Shown piece after piece: positions 13,601 to 13,961 of a stretch of 13,961 nucleotides of DNA (the first letter of the stretch is position 1; each line of letters opens with the position of its first letter). The notes under the pieces were generated by a model. The model saw only the letters and a list, made by a program, of their open reading frames with translations, was not told the origin of the DNA and ran no database searches. This DNA comes from Candidatus Colicola coprequi (GTDB lineage Bacteria > Bacteroidota > Bacteroidia > Bacteroidales > Paludibacteraceae). Location of the stretch: the NCBI GenBank assembly GCA_018065765.1, contig JAGHSR010000099.1, positions 1 to 13,961 of the forward strand, in the 5' to 3' direction. The position numbers and the translations under genes were made by a program.

Positions 13601-13961
13601 ATAGCTACCAGATGGGCACTATCTCGTATCGATTCTCCGAGCTAAAAGAAGGACCACACGCGTTGACATTCCGTGCATGGGATTTGTTAAACAACTCGGC
13701 TTCGGCATCGTTACGATTTGAGGTAGTCAAGAATCTTAACCCAATACTATTCTCAGTACTTACCTACCCCAACCCTCTGCCACGATACGAAACACTCAAT
13801 ATACACCTCAATTTTGACCAACCCGATGAAATCATCAAAACCGAACTTTTCATCAGCGATATCAGTGGCAAAATGATTTACCACGAGCAACACACCACAG
13901 ATGATGATTTCCAAATCAATTTGGGTCAAATAGGTATGCCCGCAGGTATATACATATACAA
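10612..13961 (+). CDS. porU: Type IX secretion system sortase PorU (gingipain-like C25 peptidase), partial at right edge
   Basis: PorU removes the C-terminal signal of T9SS cargo at the cell surface and attaches the protein to A-LPS. The ATG at 10612 overlaps the previous stop (ATGA). The frame stays open through the last base: 1116 complete codons, compared with about 1150-1160 residues for a full PorU, so only the extreme C-terminus is missing. Residues 1-26 are a signal peptide (MKKILTTSLFLVAATII, then IYA). An N-terminal beta domain precedes the C25 caspase-like domain: ADLIIVTNPQFY, KNILLMGDGSFDN, CGIGRLPVRS, catalytic His652 in MNYSGHGS, catalytic Cys685 in LLATCNYAKYD, and AYVLLGDPAIRL. 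Ig-like domains follow, then a T9SS C-terminal-type domain (TYPNPL through AGIYIY). Both catalytic residues are present, so it should be active. The presence of PorU implies that the organism has a T9SS; porV may follow outside the window. Confidence 0.93.
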   Translation, partial: MKKILTTSLFLVAATIIMAGKHIYADRSVLADGNSIKIRVDSTGIYCLTYSELQEMGLRPEQVRVLGFGGAMLSENFSLDRIDDLPSNAFYMHTGNDGVFGQGDYILFYAIASLDWKYSGNTYSHTRNPYSNYGYYFLSDNIGEQILISTAPDSTNHDIALPVNRYTACQLHEEERINLIDPIYGKSGGGREWYGEQLNTEKNTLNIPFHFDNIDTSAVLTCRVEVAAKSSENSIFTGTIGSTSRMTMCSGIPTSNFHDYAYIASLRILNAYPKNNTPNLNLKFTNTSSASTGYLNYVEMLATCHLRMSGNAIYIRNTDNIGSIAPSCYQLAETDAETQVWNFTDPQHIYRMTTYPSGDTLRFYAENSQIQQFIAIRPSESKGWRKPHVVGKVPSQNLHGIQQADLIIVTNPQFYNASLRLAEAHTQYDDMTCAVVTDEQVFNEFSSGTPDASAIRWFAKMLYDRNVESGKQPKNILLMGDGSFDNRKILSTSAPAYILTYQAVNSTNEVNAYTSDDYYAFLEDKDGVSGSEFSAPRARLRCGIGRLPVRSAQQAEDMVDKCIEYISNCSYGKWKQQICVLADDDDHGLHTRTAEKAGELLRSSEPNFIVNKIYLDAYTQESTASGESYPVAYNQFTNLLHNGVLYMNYSGHGSANNICSELFLTLKDVETMTNRNLGFWLLATCNYAKYDQTETSSAEEAVLNPHGGAIGVFSASRTVYADQNGDLSQTVTDTLFGHATDNAYLMTLGEATAIGKNMTGNDANKMAYVLLGDPAIRLHFPTDASVISTSPADTLHALSKQTIEGYIRAAEPDEQGNDTATWFNGKLHVSIYDKVQTLTTRDNDEPLEKNKRTMDYLDYPNRLFSGETDVVDGKFSYTFMLPKDIRYNYGNGRIVYYAYDEQNAVEAVGHDHRFIIGGSSPLEIQDTIGPELTIYLNNPEFQDGGKTHERPHFYATIADEHGINTVGSGIGHDLMLVVDNDVKQAYILNDYFVATNNSYQMGTISYRFSELKEGPHALTFRAWDLLNNSASASLRFEVVKNLNPILFSVLTYPNPLPRYETLNIHLNFDQPDEIIKTELFISDISGKMIYHEQHTTDDDFQINLGQIGMPAGIYIY

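Noticed and set aside
1..13961. CRISPR arrays, tRNA genes, rRNA, toxin-antitoxin or phage-defence genes
   Set aside because: None was seen on either strand by eye. The gaps between genes are short and explained by promoters, a terminator and the TAA-rich repeat.

Overview
The window looks like chromosomal DNA of a Bacteroidota bacterium, most likely order Bacteroidales. Four places carry the Bacteroidota-type promoter (TTTG, about 20 bases, TAnnTTTG). Most genes lack a Shine-Dalgarno sequence. There is a Bacteroidota-type LptD, and there is a PorU, the sortase of the type IX secretion system (T9SS) that occurs only in this phylum. A T9SS argues against classic gut Bacteroides and fits Porphyromonas-, Paludibacter- or Prevotella-like lineages. 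The species cannot be named from the sequence. GC content is moderate by eye.

Layout. Bases 1-849 hold an ISAs1-type transposase, cut by the left edge and probably damaged at its C-terminus. Bases 885-2600 (minus strand) hold a tight two-gene unit: a NifU-like Fe-S scaffold protein followed by a GGGtGRT-family protein of unknown function. A compact divergent promoter region (about 2632-2700) separates this unit from a secreted family-10-like glycosyl hydrolase (2723-3916, plus strand). That gene converges on pheS (4019-5062, minus strand), with a strong hairpin terminator between them. A second divergent region (5063-5357) carries the pheS promoter, a 14-bp perfect palindrome and the promoter of a long plus-strand gene cluster.

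The plus-strand cluster runs from 5358 to the right edge: lptD (outer-membrane LPS assembly), an SlyD-like FKBP prolyl isomerase with a Cys/His-rich tail, der (ribosome-assembly GTPase), a shortened FAH-fold protein that has lost its metal-binding acidic pair, and porU (T9SS sortase, cut by the right edge). The four junctions are a 59-nt gap, a 35-nt overlap, a 19-nt gap and an ATGA overlap. This suggests one operon for envelope biogenesis, in which LptD delivers LPS to the surface and PorU attaches T9SS cargo to A-LPS.

No CRISPR array, phage gene cluster, tRNA or rRNA was seen. The best candidates for undescribed biology are the degenerate FAH-like protein coupled to porU, the NifU-like/GGGtGRT pair, the unusual start of lptD, and the FKBP/der overlap preceded by a short TAA-rich repeat.
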